Shown: one piece after another, positions 38,171 through 50,705 of the stretch | How the letters are laid out: each line of letters starts with the position of its first letter | Numbering within the stretch: position 1 is the first letter of the stretch | Notes under the pieces: generated by a model | Told to the model about the DNA's origin: nothing | Database searches by the model: none | The model's input: only the letters and a program-made list of their open reading frames with translations | Position numbers and translations under genes: made by a program | Origin: Halomonas gemina | GTDB lineage: Bacteria; Pseudomonadota; Gammaproteobacteria; Pseudomonadales; Halomonadaceae | DNA length: 64,000 bases | Assembly: GCF_023554995.1 (NCBI RefSeq) | Contig: NZ_JAMJPK010000004.1 | Location: 372,001 to 436,000, forward strand | Reading direction: 5' to 3'

Positions 38171-39370
38171 ATGAGATTCATGCTTTTCTTCCGTCGCTGC
38201 CGGCTGTTGCCGCTGCTGGTCAGCCTGCTGCTGGTCGTTTCACCGGTTTCTGCCCAGGTGATCCCGGCGCCGCAGACCATGATCCCCTCGCCGCCGCAGC
38301 TGGCGGCCAGCTCCTGGATCCTGATGGATGCCGACAGCGGCCGGGTGCTGGTGGAGCACAATGCCGACGAGCGCCTGCCGCCGGCCAGCCTGACCAAGCT
38401 GATGACGGCCTACCTCGTGGAGCGCGAGCTCGACCGGGGCAATATCGCCCCGGACGATCTGGTGCCCATCAGCGAGAAGGCCTGGCGCACCGGAGGCTCC
38501 AAGATGTTCATCGAGGTCGACACCCTGGTGGCGGTCGACGAGCTGCTCAAGGGCATCATCATCGTCTCGGGCAACGATGCCAGCGTGGCCATGGCCGAAC
38601 ACCTGGCCGGGGGCGAGCGCCCCTTCGCCGACCTGATGAACCAGCACGCCACCCGGCTGGGCATGCACAACACAAATTTCGTCAATGCCACCGGCCTGCC
38701 CGACGATAACCACTACTCCTCGGCCCGCGACCTGGCGCTGCTCTCCCAGCACATCATCAACGACTATCCGGAACACTATGCGACCTATGCCCACAAGCAG
38801 TTCAGCTACGGTGGCATCGAGCAGCCCAACCGCAACCGCCTGCTGTGGCGCGACAGCACTGTCGATGGCCTGAAGACCGGCTGGACCGAGGCCGCGGGCT
38901 ACTGCCTGGTGGCCTCGGCCAAGCGCGACGACATGCGCCTGATCTCGGTGGTGATGGGTACCGAATCCGATGAGGCGCGCGCCCAGGAGACCCAGAAGCT
39001 GCTCAGCTACGGCTTTCGCTACTACGAGACCCTCAAGCTCTATGACGCAGGTGCCGTGCTCAATACGCCACGGGTCTGGGGCGGTGACAAGAACGAGCTG
39101 CGTGTCGGTGTCGACAGCAACGTGGTCATGACCGTGCCGCGCGCTCGCAGCGAGGAGCTCACCGCCAAGCTCGATATCCAGGCCGACCTCACCGCGCCGA
39201 TTGCGGCCGGCGACCGGGTCGGGACCATGGAGGTGCGCCAGGGCGAGGAGGTGGTCGGCGAGCGCCCACTGGTCGCCCTCGAGAGCATCGAGGAGGGCGG
39301 GCTGTTCAAGCGCTTCTTCGACCAGGTGCGGCGCTTCTTCACCAACCTGATCGGCGGCTGGTTCGGATAG
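38171..39370 (+). CDS. dacA: D-alanyl-D-alanine carboxypeptidase (PBP5/6 family)
   Basis: A 399-residue serine carboxypeptidase trimming pentapeptides. It has a signal peptide, Ser73-x-x-Lys in ASLTKLM, SGN in VSGNDASVAM, and KTG in GLKTGWTEAAGY. A C-terminal amphipathic membrane anchor FKRFFDQVRRFFTNLIGGWF follows. I choose ATG 38171 (MRFMLFFRR); ATG 38147 is in frame but gives a longer n-region, and neither has a strong ribosome site. The stop is followed at once by repeat element C. Confidence 0.93.
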   Translation: MRFMLFFRRCRLLPLLVSLLLVVSPVSAQVIPAPQTMIPSPPQLAASSWILMDADSGRVLVEHNADERLPPASLTKLMTAYLVERELDRGNIAPDDLVPISEKAWRTGGSKMFIEVDTLVAVDELLKGIIIVSGNDASVAMAEHLAGGERPFADLMNQHATRLGMHNTNFVNATGLPDDNHYSSARDLALLSQHIINDYPEHYATYAHKQFSYGGIEQPNRNRLLWRDSTVDGLKTGWTEAAGYCLVASAKRDDMRLISVVMGTESDEARAQETQKLLSYGFRYYETLKLYDAGAVLNTPRVWGGDKNELRVGVDSNVVMTVPRARSEELTAKLDIQADLTAPIAAGDRVGTMEVRQGEEVVGERPLVALESIEEGGLFKRFFDQVRRFFTNLIGGWFG

Positions 39371-39540
39371 CGCCAAGCGGCAAGCGCCGAGCGCCGAGCT
39401 GACCGGTGACGGGCGGCAGATGCTGAGGAGATAGACCAGGATTCCCCACGGACGAGTCCGTGGGGTTTCTGCTGTTGCTGACTTGGGTAGTACCATCTCG
39501 CTTGGCGGCTTGGCGGCTTGGCGGCTTGGCGGCTTGGTGT
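39370..39540. repeat. Intergenic repeat element C with (CTTGGCGG)n array
   Basis: After the dacA stop comes a left arm of CGCCAAG/CGCCGAG units (39371-39401), then the core TGACGGGCGGCAG (39407-39419) with ATGCTGAGG, a terminator hairpin (39444-39465), and the right array of the 8-nt unit CTTGGCGG at 39501-39537 (about 4.6 copies). Here the next gene (ybeD) runs in the same direction, so the element is not tied to convergent genes. Confidence 0.9.
39444..39469 (+). terminator. Terminator inside repeat element C
   Basis: Stem CCCCACGGA / TCCGTGGGG with a CGAG loop followed by TTTCT, 74 nt after the dacA stop. Confidence 0.85.
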
Positions 39541-39601
39541 TGGTCTCCCCGCGCCAGGTTGAGTAAAATACTCGGATATTCACGACCCGCCGGAAGGCTT
39601 C

Positions 39602-39913
39602 ATGAACGACAACTCCCTGCGTGACCTTCGCAAGCCCCGTCGCCAGGCGGGTGGCAAACCGCCGAAGATCACCTTTCCCTGTGACTACCCGATCAAGGTC
39701 GTGGGTGATGCCGCCGAGGATTTTGCCGCCACGGTTTGCCAGGTCGTCATCCGCCATGATCCTGGCTTCGATGCGAGTGCCATCCAGGTGGTGCCCAGCC
39801 GCCAGGGCCGATTCCAGTCGGTGCGACTGACGCTCCGCGCCACCGGCGAGGCGCAGCTCAAGGCGCTCTTCGATGAGCTCAAGGCCACCGGCCGCGTGCA
39901 CATGGTCGTCTGA
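39602..39913 (+). CDS. ybeD: YbeD/DUF493 family protein
   Basis: A 103-residue ACT-like small protein. [43 protein letters not shown] and the terminal RVHMVV match the DUF493/YbeD family. The gene sits between dacA and lipB in E. coli too. Its molecular role is unknown; regulation of lipoate metabolism has been suggested from context. The TGA stop overlaps the lipB ATG by 1 nt. Confidence 0.92.
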   Translation: MNDNSLRDLRKPRRQAGGKPPKITFPCDYPIKVVGDAAEDFAATVCQVVIRHDPGFDASAIQVVPSRQGRFQSVRLTLRATGEAQLKALFDELKATGRVHMVV

Positions 39914-40587
39914 TGGCAAGCGAAGCGTCGCCGATCCTCTTGCATCGTCTGGGCCGTCGCCCCTATACGCCCGTCTGGCAGGCCATGCGTGACCTCACCG
40001 ATGGCCGCGATGCGCGGACCCCCGACCAGTTCTGGCTGGTCGAGCACGACCCGGTGTTCACCCAGGGGCAGGCCGGCAAGCCCGAACACCTGCTGATGCC
40101 CGGCGACATCCCGGTGGTGGCCACCGACCGCGGCGGGCAGGTGACCTACCATGGCCCCGGCCAGGTCGTACTCTATCCGCTGCTCGACGTGCGGCGCGCG
40201 CGGCTCGGCGTGCGCGACCTGGTCACTGCCCTGGAGAATGCGGTGATTGCCTTGCTGGCCGAGCAGGGCGTGGCGGCCCACGCGCGTCCCGATGCGCCCG
40301 GTGTATACGTGGGGGAGGCCAAGATCGCCTCGCTGGGGCTGCGGATCCGTCGCGGCGCCAGCTTCCACGGGGTGGCCCTCAACGTGAACGGCGACCTCTC
40401 GCCGTTCTCGCGGATCAATCCCTGCGGCTATGCCGGCATGGCGATGACGCGCCTGGCGGACCTGGTCGATGACTGTCCCGGCGTCGAGGCGGTAGGGGAG
40501 CGCCTGGCCCAGTGCCTGGCCCGCGAACTGCGGCGTGAGTTAAAAGCGCCAAGCAGCCATGCGCCGAGCTGCCAAGCTGACCTGTGA
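39913..40587 (+). CDS. lipB: Octanoyl-[ACP]:protein N-octanoyltransferase
   Basis: A 224-residue LipB that moves octanoate from ACP to lipoyl domains. [21 protein letters not shown] is the substrate loop, [19 protein letters not shown] carries the catalytic Lys, and [14 protein letters not shown] the catalytic Cys. The last ~14 residues ([14 protein letters not shown]) are encoded by the left arm of repeat element D, and the stop codon is the TGA of the element's core, so the C-terminus has been extended by the repeat. Confidence 0.94.
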   Translation: MASEASPILLHRLGRRPYTPVWQAMRDLTDGRDARTPDQFWLVEHDPVFTQGQAGKPEHLLMPGDIPVVATDRGGQVTYHGPGQVVLYPLLDVRRARLGVRDLVTALENAVIALLAEQGVAAHARPDAPGVYVGEAKIASLGLRIRRGASFHGVALNVNGDLSPFSRINPCGYAGMAMTRLADLVDDCPGVEAVGERLAQCLARELRRELKAPSSHAPSCQADL

Positions 40588-40821
40588 TGGGCGGCAGGCC
40601 CTTCGGGCAGCGCCAAGCAGCCAAGCGGCCAGGCAGCCAAGCGGGCAAGCAGCTAGTCAGTCTTGACACCATGGCGGCTGGAGCCATCATCCTGCTCGGC
40701 GCTCGGCGCTCGGCGCTCGGCGCTCGGCGCTCGGCGCTCGGCGCTCGGCGCTCGGCGCTCGGCGCTCGGCGCTCGGCGCTCGGCGCTCGGCGCTCGGCGC
40801 TCGGCGCTCGGCGCTCGGCGC

Positions 40822-40822
<1 letters not shown>
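40543..40822. repeat. Intergenic repeat element D with (GCTCGGC)n array
   Basis: The left arm is inside the end of lipB (about 40545-40580). The core TGATGGGCGGCAG (40585-40597) gives the lipB stop. A 21-nt stretch (40598-40618) is identical to one in element E (60168-60188), then more CGGCCAAG-type units follow to about 40650. The right array is a perfect 7-nt repeat GCTCGGC from 40694 to 40822 (129 nt, about 18 copies), ending in lipA's TTA stop. No strong terminator hairpin was seen. Confidence 0.92.
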
Positions 40823-41874
<1,052 letters not shown>

Positions 41875-42259
41875 AACAGTGAGCCTCTCTGCTCGCCGGC
41901 TGTCGATGCCTTGGGGGCGCTGCCGCGGGGTCTCCGGGCGTGCGCCGGTCGGCGCTTGCAGGCAGCCTGGCACATCGAATGATACCTAGTCTCAAAGTCG
42001 ATAAAATACCACAGGATTCGCCCCCCTGGACAGCCGAGTACGAGGCCCGCCTGACCTGCGTCAGCGGCGGCGATGCCAGGCACGCTGTCGCCGGCAGACG
42101 GCCGATCCCATGACGTGGCTGGCCTGAACGCCGCTTAGGACTGCGGCATGCGGCGCTCGCAGCGGAAACGTTCATGCGCTATATTGCACTGCAACAAAGC
42201 CCGATTTCATGCATCGGTGTCACGGTTGTACCGGGCATCGAGCAACCCTGGAGCTCAAG
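41875..42259. promoter_or_regulatory. Divergent intergenic region lipA / DUF3141 gene with TTGCACTGCAA palindrome
   Basis: 385 nt without a convincing gene. An AT-rich patch at 41975-42012 probably holds the lipA promoter (minus strand). The palindrome TTGCACTGCAA (42184-42194), 66 nt before the PhaC-like gene, resembles TGC...GCA operators bound by PhaR regulators upstream of PHA genes. The link is an inference. Confidence 0.4.
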
Positions 42260-45001
42260 ATGAATCCCCTGATACCGACTCCCGCAGCCAGCGTGCTGCC
42301 CTTCGTGGATCCGTTCGGTTTCGGACGCGCCGCCTGCGACTACTGGCGCGACACCCTGGAGCGCAGCGTGCTCTTCATGGATGTCATGCGCCAGCGCGGC
42401 AACCAGTACCTGGAGCATATCGAGAAGACCAAGCCCAACGTGCTGGGCTTCGATGCCGAGGTGCTGGTGGACGGGCGCGAGCTGGCCCGCCCGGTCAACT
42501 ACGAGCTGCTGCGCATCCTGCCTCCCGAGGGCGTGGAGACCGACCTGCAGATGCGCCCCTTCGTGGTGGTAGACCCGCGTGCCGGCCACGGCCCGGGTAT
42601 CGGCGGCTTCAAGCCCGACAGCGAGATTGGCGTGGCCCTGCGGGCAGGGCATCCCTGCTACTTCATCGGCTTTCTGCCCTATCCGGTCCCGGGACAGACC
42701 GTCGAGGACGTGGTGGAGGCCGAGGTGGCCTTCCTGCGCCGCGTCATCGAGCGGCATCCGGAGACCTCCGAGAAGCCGATGGTGGTCGGCAACTGCCAGG
42801 CCGGCTGGCAGATCATGATGGCCGCGGCCCTCGAGCCCGAGCTCTTCGGCCCGATCCTCATCGCCGGCTCGCCGCTCTCCTACTGGGCCGGCGAGCGCGG
42901 CAAGGCGCCGATGCGCTATACCGGGGGCCTGACCGGCGGCAGCTGGATGACCTCGCTGCTGAGTGACCTGGGAGCCGGGCTCTTCGATGGCGCCTGGCTG
43001 GTGCAGAACTTCGAGCGCCTCAATCCCGCCAACACCTGGTGGTCCAAGCAGTACCAGCTCTACGCCAGGGTCGATACCGAGGCGGAGCGTTACCTGGAGT
43101 TCGAGCGCTGGTGGGGAGGGCACGTCGTGCTGGGAGGTGACGAGATCCAGTACATCGTCGACAACCTCTTCGTCGGCAATCGCCTCTCCACCGCCCAGCT
43201 GGTGACTTCCGACGGGCGTCGCATCGACCTTCGCAACGTGCGCTCCCCGGTAGTGGTGTTCTGCTCGCGCGGCGACGACATCACGCCGCCGCCCCAGGCG
43301 CTCGGCTGGGTGCGCGACCTCTACGAGGGGGTCGAGGACGTGATCGCCAACGAGCAGACCATCGTCTACTGCGTCCACGACACCACCGGCCATCTCGGCA
43401 TCTTCGTATCCGGCAGCGTCTCCCGCAAGGAGCATGCCGAGTTCACCGCCAACATGGACTACATCGACGTCCTGCCGCCCGGGCTCTACGAGACCACGGT
43501 CTCCAGTGCCGCCGAGCGCGAGGATGCCGAGCTGATCGAGCGCGACTACCTGCTGGAGTTCTCGCCGCGGACCATCGAGGAGCTCGACCAGGAGGTCCAG
43601 CATCGCCCCGAGGACGACACCCGCTTCGCCGCGGTGGCGCGGATCTCCGAGATCAACCTGGGGTTCTATCGGTTCTTCATGCAGCCCTGGGTCCGTGCCC
43701 TGGCGACCCCGGAGTCGGCCAAGTGGATGCGCCGCATGCACCCCAACCGCATGGGCTACCGCCTGCTCTCCGATCGCAACCCGCTGATGACCGCCGTGCC
43801 GGTGCTGGCCGAGAAGGTGCGTGCCGACCGCCACCCGGTGCACGAGGACAACGTCTTCCGCGCGGTGGAGGGCATCTTCTCCGATCAGGTGACCCGCAGC
43901 CTGAATGCCTGGCGTGACCTTCGCGACAGCAGCAGCGAGCGGTTCTTCCTCGACGTCTATGGCCAGCCGATGCTGCAGGCGATGGTCGGCCTGGGCGGTG
44001 ATGCCCATGTGCATCGCCGTCGTCCGGGGGCCGAGCCCGAGCATCGCCGCTTCATCGAGCGTCGCCGTGACGAGGTCCATCACGCGATCACCCAGGGGGG
44101 CAGCCATGAGGCGGTCATGCGCTCGGTGATCCATGTGCTGGGTGGGGCCCCGGCCACCGACGAGCGCAACTTCAAGCGGCTCCGCGCCTCGCGGGCCGAG
44201 CTCGAGCCGGGTATCCAGCTGGCCGAATTCAAGCACCTGGTGCGAGAGCAGTTCTTCACCCTCCAGCAGGATCACGAAGCGGCACTCGAGGCAATCCCGG
44301 CCCTGCTGGAAGGGCAGACGGCCGACCAGATCGATGCTCACCTGGCGCATATCGAGCACGTGCTGGCGGCCAGCGGCGAGCTCAGCGAGCATGCGGCGGA
44401 TCGCTTCGAGCGTATCAAGGGCTTGTTCCAGCGTGCCATCCGGCATGCGCCCCAGGAGGAGCAGGAGTCGCGCCAGGAAGCCCAGGCCAGGGTGGCAAGC
44501 GAAGCCCAGGCCGGAGAGGCGGCGCGCCGTGAGGTGGAGAGCCTGATGGAGTCGCTCCCCGTCGCCGAGCCGGCGCCGGCTGCGGCCGCAGAGCAGCCCG
44601 CAGTGGAGCAGGCCATGGACAAGGCGGCCTCCGATGTCCCGGCGGCAGAGTCCGTCGCCGAGGTCCCGGCGGCAGAGTCCGTCGCCGAGGTCCCGGCGGC
44701 AGAGTCCGTCACCGAGGCCCCGGCGCAAGAGCCGGCCAGTGAGGCGGTTTCCGAGCCCTCTGCACAGGAGACGGCCAGGGAGACCGCCCCCGAGGCACCG
44801 GTGGAAAGACTTGCCAACGAGACGACCTCCCAGAGCAGCGAGCAGAGCAGCGAGGCCGCGCCTGCCGCCAAGGCCGATGCCAGCAGAACCTCGCCGGCGG
44901 GCCAGGAGGGGGCCAACAGCACCAAGGCGCCGGCCAAGCGCAAGCCGGCCAGCCGTGCCACGTCGCGCCGGCAGGCGCCGCGCAAGCCTCGCAAGGGCTG
45001 A
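42260..45001 (+). CDS. DUF3141 PhaC-like alpha/beta-hydrolase with long Ala/Glu and basic tail
   Basis: A 913-residue protein. Residues ~1-400 are an alpha/beta-hydrolase with a Cys nucleophile elbow GNCQAGW (Cys179), the pattern of PHA synthases (GxCxG), plus likely Asp (CSRGDDITPPPQA) and His (HDTTGHLGIFVSG). Residues ~400-700 are the DUF3141 region (PWVRALATPESAKWMRRMHPNRM). From about 750 the protein is Glu/Ala-rich with three 9-residue repeats (PAAESVAEV), ending in a Lys/Arg/Pro tail (KRKPASRATSRRQAPRKPRKG) like histone-like PhaF tails. ATG 42260 follows GGAG by 6 nt. The reaction is unknown; a PHA-related acyltransferase or hydrolase is the best guess. Confidence 0.8.
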   Translation: MNPLIPTPAASVLPFVDPFGFGRAACDYWRDTLERSVLFMDVMRQRGNQYLEHIEKTKPNVLGFDAEVLVDGRELARPVNYELLRILPPEGVETDLQMRPFVVVDPRAGHGPGIGGFKPDSEIGVALRAGHPCYFIGFLPYPVPGQTVEDVVEAEVAFLRRVIERHPETSEKPMVVGNCQAGWQIMMAAALEPELFGPILIAGSPLSYWAGERGKAPMRYTGGLTGGSWMTSLLSDLGAGLFDGAWLVQNFERLNPANTWWSKQYQLYARVDTEAERYLEFERWWGGHVVLGGDEIQYIVDNLFVGNRLSTAQLVTSDGRRIDLRNVRSPVVVFCSRGDDITPPPQALGWVRDLYEGVEDVIANEQTIVYCVHDTTGHLGIFVSGSVSRKEHAEFTANMDYIDVLPPGLYETTVSSAAEREDAELIERDYLLEFSPRTIEELDQEVQHRPEDDTRFAAVARISEINLGFYRFFMQPWVRALATPESAKWMRRMHPNRMGYRLLSDRNPLMTAVPVLAEKVRADRHPVHEDNVFRAVEGIFSDQVTRSLNAWRDLRDSSSERFFLDVYGQPMLQAMVGLGGDAHVHRRRPGAEPEHRRFIERRRDEVHHAITQGGSHEAVMRSVIHVLGGAPATDERNFKRLRASRAELEPGIQLAEFKHLVREQFFTLQQDHEAALEAIPALLEGQTADQIDAHLAHIEHVLAASGELSEHAADRFERIKGLFQRAIRHAPQEEQESRQEAQARVASEAQAGEAARREVESLMESLPVAEPAPAAAAEQPAVEQAMDKAASDVPAAESVAEVPAAESVAEVPAAESVTEAPAQEPASEAVSEPSAQETARETAPEAPVERLANETTSQSSEQSSEAAPAAKADASRTSPAGQEGANSTKAPAKRKPASRATSRRQAPRKPRKG
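44636..44716 (+). repeat. Three 27-bp in-frame repeats
   Basis: Exact tandem units of 27 nt at 44636-44662, 44663-44689 and 44690-44716 (one substitution in the last) encode VPAAESVAE three times in the acidic linker of the DUF3141 protein. They probably vary in copy number between strains. Confidence 0.9.
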
Positions 45002-45021
45002 TCGCCCGCCCTGTGGTACCC

Positions 45022-45052
45022 GCGCCCCCGCCCTGTCCGGCGGGGGCGCTCT
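45022..45052 (+). terminator. Terminator after the DUF3141 gene
   Basis: Perfect 11-bp stem GCGCCCCCGCC (45022-45032) / GGCGGGGGCGC (45039-45049) with a 6-nt loop, followed by TCTCGTT. Confidence 0.8.
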
Positions 45053-45282
45053 CGTTGAGGGGGAGGGCCCTGCCGGCGTGGCGTGATGGTGCCCGGGGAG
45101 CTAGGTTCAAGGTGCCGCCCACCCCGGGGCGGTCGCGGTTGCCTGACCGGGGGTTCGGGCGGCGACTGGCGTGACGGCGACCGCTGGGGTAGGGTAAGCG
45201 CATTTTTCACCCGCCAGAGAGGGCGGGACGAAACCGTCTGGCGCCAGCGTTGGAGCTGGCGCCATCAGCACAGTGGAGCACT

Positions 45283-47919
45283 ATGGGCAAGTCACTGGTC
45301 ATCGTCGAGTCGCCCGCCAAGGCCAAGACGATCAACAAGTATCTCGGCAACGACTTCATCGTGAAGTCGAGCGTGGGGCACATCCGTGACCTGCCCACCA
45401 GCGGCTCGGGCAAGGCGGCCACGGATCCCAAGGAGCGTGCGCGCCAGGCCGCGGAGACCCGCAAGATGTCCGCGGAGCAGAAGGCCGAGCATCGCAAGCG
45501 CAAGGCCCACGACCAGTTGATCCGGCGCATGGGCATCGACCCCGAGCATGGCTGGAAGGCGCATTACGAGATCCTGCCGGGCAAGGAGAAGGTGGTGGCC
45601 GAGCTCAAGAAGCTCGCCGAGAAGGCCGACGCGGTCTATCTGGCCACCGACCTTGACCGCGAGGGGGAAGCCATTGCCTGGCACCTGCGCGAGACCATCG
45701 GCGGCGACGAGTCCCGCTACCGGCGGGTGGTGTTCAACGAGATTACCAAGAACGCCATCCGTGACGCCTTTCAGGATCCCGGCAGCCTGAACATCCCGCG
45801 CGTCGAGGCGCAGCAGGCCCGTCGCTTCCTCGATCGGGTGGTGGGCTTCATGCTCTCGCCGCTGCTGTGGGCCAAGATCGCCCGTGGCCTCTCCGCCGGC
45901 CGGGTGCAGTCGGTGGCCACCCGCCTGATCGTCGAGCGCGAGCGCGAGATCCATGCCTTCATCCCCGAGGAGTTCTGGGACGTCCATGCCGACCTGCGCC
46001 CGGCAGGCGACGACCAGGCGGCGGTGCGCTTCGAGCTGGTGCGCCAGGACGGCAAGGCGTTCCGGCCCACCTCCGAGGACGAGACCCTGGAGCGCATCGC
46101 CGCGCTCAGGAAGGCGAGCCTGGCGATCACCGCGCGGGAAGACAAGCCTACCCGCTCCAAGCCCAACGCGCCCTTTATCACCTCGACGCTGCAGCAGGCG
46201 GCCAGTGGCCGGCTGGGCTTCTCGGTGAAGAAGACCATGACCCTGGCCCAGCGCCTCTACGAGGCCGGCTATATCACCTACATGCGCACCGACTCGACCA
46301 ACCTCTCGAAGGACGCGGTGGAGAGCGTACGCGAGTTCATCGGTGAGGAGTTCGGTCCCCGCTACCTGCCCGAGGCGCCCAATCGCTACTCCAGCAAGGA
46401 GGGCGCCCAGGAAGCCCACGAGGCGATCCGCCCCTCCGACGTGGCTCGCCGGGCCACCGAGCTGGCCGGCATGGAGCGCGACGCCGAGCGCCTCTACGAG
46501 CTGATCTGGCGACAGTTCGTGGCCTGTCAGATGACGCCCGCCGAATACCTCTCCAGCACCCTGACCGTCGAGGTCGACGGCTATGAGCTGCGCGCCAAGG
46601 GGCGGGTGCTGAAGTTTGATGGCTACACCCGGGTGATGAAGCCCATGGGGCGCAAGGAGGAGGACCAGTCGCTGCCGGACCTCGCCGAGGGCACGCCCAT
46701 GACCCTGGAGCACCTCGATCCCCAGCAGCACTTCACCAAGCCGCCGGCCCGCTACACCGAGGCGAGCCTGGTGAAGGAGCTGGAGAAGCGCGGTATCGGG
46801 CGGCCCTCCACCTATGCCTCGATCATCTCCACCATCCAGGATCGTGGCTACGTCAAGCTGGAGAGCCGGCGCTTCTACGCCGAGAAGCTGGGTGACATCG
46901 TCACCGAACGGCTCAAGGAGTCCTTCCCAGACCTGATGGACTACTCCTTCACCGCCCGCATGGAGGATGGCCTCGACGAGGTGGCCGAGGGCGAGCGCAA
47001 CTGGCAGGCGCTGCTCGATGCCTTCTACGCCGAGTTCAAGAAGGAGCTCGAGGAGGCTGAGAGCGAGGAGGGCATGCGGCCCAACCAGCCGGTGCCCACC
47101 GACATCGACTGCCCGACCTGCGGGCGCAAGATGCAGATCCGCACCGCCTCCACCGGGGTCTTCCTGGGCTGCTCCGGCTATAACCTGCCGCCCAAGGAGC
47201 GCTGCAAGACCACCATCGACCTGCTGCCCGGCGACGAGGCAGTGGCCGCCGATGCCGGCGAGGAGGCCGAGACGGATGCGCTGCGGGCCAAGCACCGCTG
47301 CCCCAAGTGCGGCACCGCCATGGACAGCTACCTGATCGACGAGACCCGCAAGCTGCACATCTGCGGCAACAGCCCGGATTGCGACGGCTACGAGATCGAG
47401 TACGGCAAGTTCCGCATCAAGGGCTATGACGGCCCGACCATCGAGTGCGACAAGTGCGGCAGCGAGATGCAGCTCAAGACCGGGCGCTTCGGCAAGTACT
47501 TCGGCTGCACCAACAGCGAGTGCAAGAACACCCGCAAGCTGCTGCGCAGCGGCGAGGTGGCGCCGCCGAAGATGGACCCGATCGACATGCCGGAGCTCGC
47601 CTGCCAGAAGGTTGAGGACCACTACGTCCTTCGCGACGGCGCCAGCGGCCTGTTCCTGGCGGCCAGCAAGTTTCCCAAGAACCGCGAGACCCGCCCGCCA
47701 CTGGTCAAGGAGCTCAAGGCCCACGCCGAGGAGCTGCCCGACAAGTACCGCTACCTGCTCGACGCCCCCAGCGAGGACCCGGACGGCCGTCCGGCGCAGA
47801 TCCGCTACTCGCGCAAGGCCAAGGAGCAGTTCGTGATGACCGACGAGGGCGGCAAGGCCACCGGCTGGCGAGCGACCTTCGACGGCCGCAAGTGGCAGGT
47901 GGAGGACAAGCGCAAGTGA
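45283..47919 (+). CDS. topA: DNA topoisomerase I
   Basis: An 878-residue type IA topoisomerase relaxing negative supercoils. It has TOPRIM motifs ([12 protein letters not shown]...[12 protein letters not shown]), [19 protein letters not shown], the active Tyr333 in [13 protein letters not shown], and [12 protein letters not shown]. Three C-terminal zinc modules follow: CPTCGRKM...[20 protein letters not shown]...CGNSPDC and CDKCGSEM...CTNSEC, then a fourth beta domain. Start ATG 45283 follows GTGGAGCACT. It overlaps the next gene by 4 nt (GTGA). Confidence 0.97.
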   Translation: MGKSLVIVESPAKAKTINKYLGNDFIVKSSVGHIRDLPTSGSGKAATDPKERARQAAETRKMSAEQKAEHRKRKAHDQLIRRMGIDPEHGWKAHYEILPGKEKVVAELKKLAEKADAVYLATDLDREGEAIAWHLRETIGGDESRYRRVVFNEITKNAIRDAFQDPGSLNIPRVEAQQARRFLDRVVGFMLSPLLWAKIARGLSAGRVQSVATRLIVEREREIHAFIPEEFWDVHADLRPAGDDQAAVRFELVRQDGKAFRPTSEDETLERIAALRKASLAITAREDKPTRSKPNAPFITSTLQQAASGRLGFSVKKTMTLAQRLYEAGYITYMRTDSTNLSKDAVESVREFIGEEFGPRYLPEAPNRYSSKEGAQEAHEAIRPSDVARRATELAGMERDAERLYELIWRQFVACQMTPAEYLSSTLTVEVDGYELRAKGRVLKFDGYTRVMKPMGRKEEDQSLPDLAEGTPMTLEHLDPQQHFTKPPARYTEASLVKELEKRGIGRPSTYASIISTIQDRGYVKLESRRFYAEKLGDIVTERLKESFPDLMDYSFTARMEDGLDEVAEGERNWQALLDAFYAEFKKELEEAESEEGMRPNQPVPTDIDCPTCGRKMQIRTASTGVFLGCSGYNLPPKERCKTTIDLLPGDEAVAADAGEEAETDALRAKHRCPKCGTAMDSYLIDETRKLHICGNSPDCDGYEIEYGKFRIKGYDGPTIECDKCGSEMQLKTGRFGKYFGCTNSECKNTRKLLRSGEVAPPKMDPIDMPELACQKVEDHYVLRDGASGLFLAASKFPKNRETRPPLVKELKAHAEELPDKYRYLLDAPSEDPDGRPAQIRYSRKAKEQFVMTDEGGKATGWRATFDGRKWQVEDKRK

Positions 47920-48380
47920 CCCCGAGATCCCGCACCAACCAGCTGCTCTACCAGGCGGAGCTGCTGCTCGACCTGCCGGCCGGCGGCGACGAGCATGCCG
48001 AGGCTAGGCGCATGGCGGCGGAGGAGGGCAGCCTGGCGCTGGCCGAACTGGCGCTGCAGTCGCTGCTGCGTGAGGTCACCGAGCACGCCCACCTGGAGCG
48101 CCACGACTGGCGCGAACTGCTCGGCGCCGAGGGCGCCGGCATTGCCGAACTGCATCGTCTGCGCGAGCTGGCCATGCGGGAAGGCAGCTGGCTGGCCTGG
48201 CTGGTCGGCAAGCTCGAGGCCCTGCATGGCAGCGACGGCGTGGCCAGGCGCAACACCGGCGCTGCCCGGGGATTGATCGCCGTGGGCAGCGGCGCGGCGC
48301 TGGGCGACGAGTTGCGCTGGTGCCTGGCCGAGGCCAAGGCCGAGATCGCCGCCCTGCGCGAGACCAGCGAGGAGTGGTAG
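47916..48380 (+). CDS. DUF6586-like small helical protein
   Basis: A 154-residue, all-helical protein starting at GTG 47916 within the topA stop. Residues [15 protein letters not shown] resemble the RTNQKLYFAxLSL start of a small family found directly downstream of topA in pseudomonads. Function unknown. It overlaps the next GTG start by 1 nt, so topA and the two following genes form a coupled unit. Confidence 0.7.
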   Translation: MTPRSRTNQLLYQAELLLDLPAGGDEHAEARRMAAEEGSLALAELALQSLLREVTEHAHLERHDWRELLGAEGAGIAELHRLRELAMREGSWLAWLVGKLEALHGSDGVARRNTGAARGLIAVGSGAALGDELRWCLAEAKAEIAALRETSEEW

Positions 48381-48889
48381 TGCCGGCGGCTAATCAAACT
48401 TTGGGATCTGACCCCAAGGAAACGTTAGCCATCTTCGTCGATGTCCAGAACGTCTACTACACCACCCGCGAGGCGTTCGGTCGGCACTTCGACTACAACG
48501 CCTTCTGGGCGCGCTTTGCAGCCGGTCGCGAGGTGGTGGTGGCCAACGCCTACGCGGTGGACCGCGGCGACCCCCGGCAGCGCCAGTTCCAGGCCATCCT
48601 GCGCGGCATCGGCTTTACCGTGAAGCTCAAGCCCTACATCCAGCGCCGTGACGGCTCGGCCAAGGGCGACTGGGACGTGGGCATCGCCCTGGATGCCATG
48701 GAGGCCGCGCCACTGGTCGACCGGGTGGTGCTGGTCTCGGGCGATGGCGACTTCGACCTGCTGGTCGAGCGTATGCGCGAGCGCTACGGGGTGGTGGTGG
48801 AGGTGGTCGGTGTGGAACGGCTGACGGCCGATTCGCTGATCCGCGCGGCCAGCCACTTCGTGCCCATCGAGGGGGAGCTGCTGCTCTAG
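48380..48889 (+). CDS. NYN-domain (LabA/PIN-like) protein
   Basis: A 169-residue protein with a PIN-like NYN nuclease fold: IFVDVQNVYYTTREAFG, GDWDVGIALDAM and VVLVSGDGDFDLLV place the acidic residues of a metal-dependent RNase site. Start GTG 48380 follows GGAG by 5 nt. The first ~14 codons (NQTLGSDPKE region) include a TTTGGGATCTGACCCCAA palindrome, which looks like an inserted repeat rather than ancestral coding sequence. RNase activity is inferred from the family. Confidence 0.8.
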   Translation: MPAANQTLGSDPKETLAIFVDVQNVYYTTREAFGRHFDYNAFWARFAAGREVVVANAYAVDRGDPRQRQFQAILRGIGFTVKLKPYIQRRDGSAKGDWDVGIALDAMEAAPLVDRVVLVSGDGDFDLLVERMRERYGVVVEVVGVERLTADSLIRAASHFVPIEGELLL

Positions 48890-48963
48890 GCGGCGCCGGG
48901 TGTGAGCGGCGGCGATAACCGGTACAATCGCGCCCTTTCTTCATGCACTGACTGGACCCTTCA

Positions 48964-50556
<1,593 letters not shown>

Positions 50557-50705
50557 TCGGTGTTTTGCTGGAGGGGGCTCGAGGCTCCTCCTGCCATGCC
50601 CATATCTCCTCGCGTTGATATGCATCAAGCGTGATGGACGCGGCTTGGCTAGGATGAAGGCATGGACTATCCGCCCGTGTCAGGGCATCAGTGGGAGGAG
50701 CCGAA

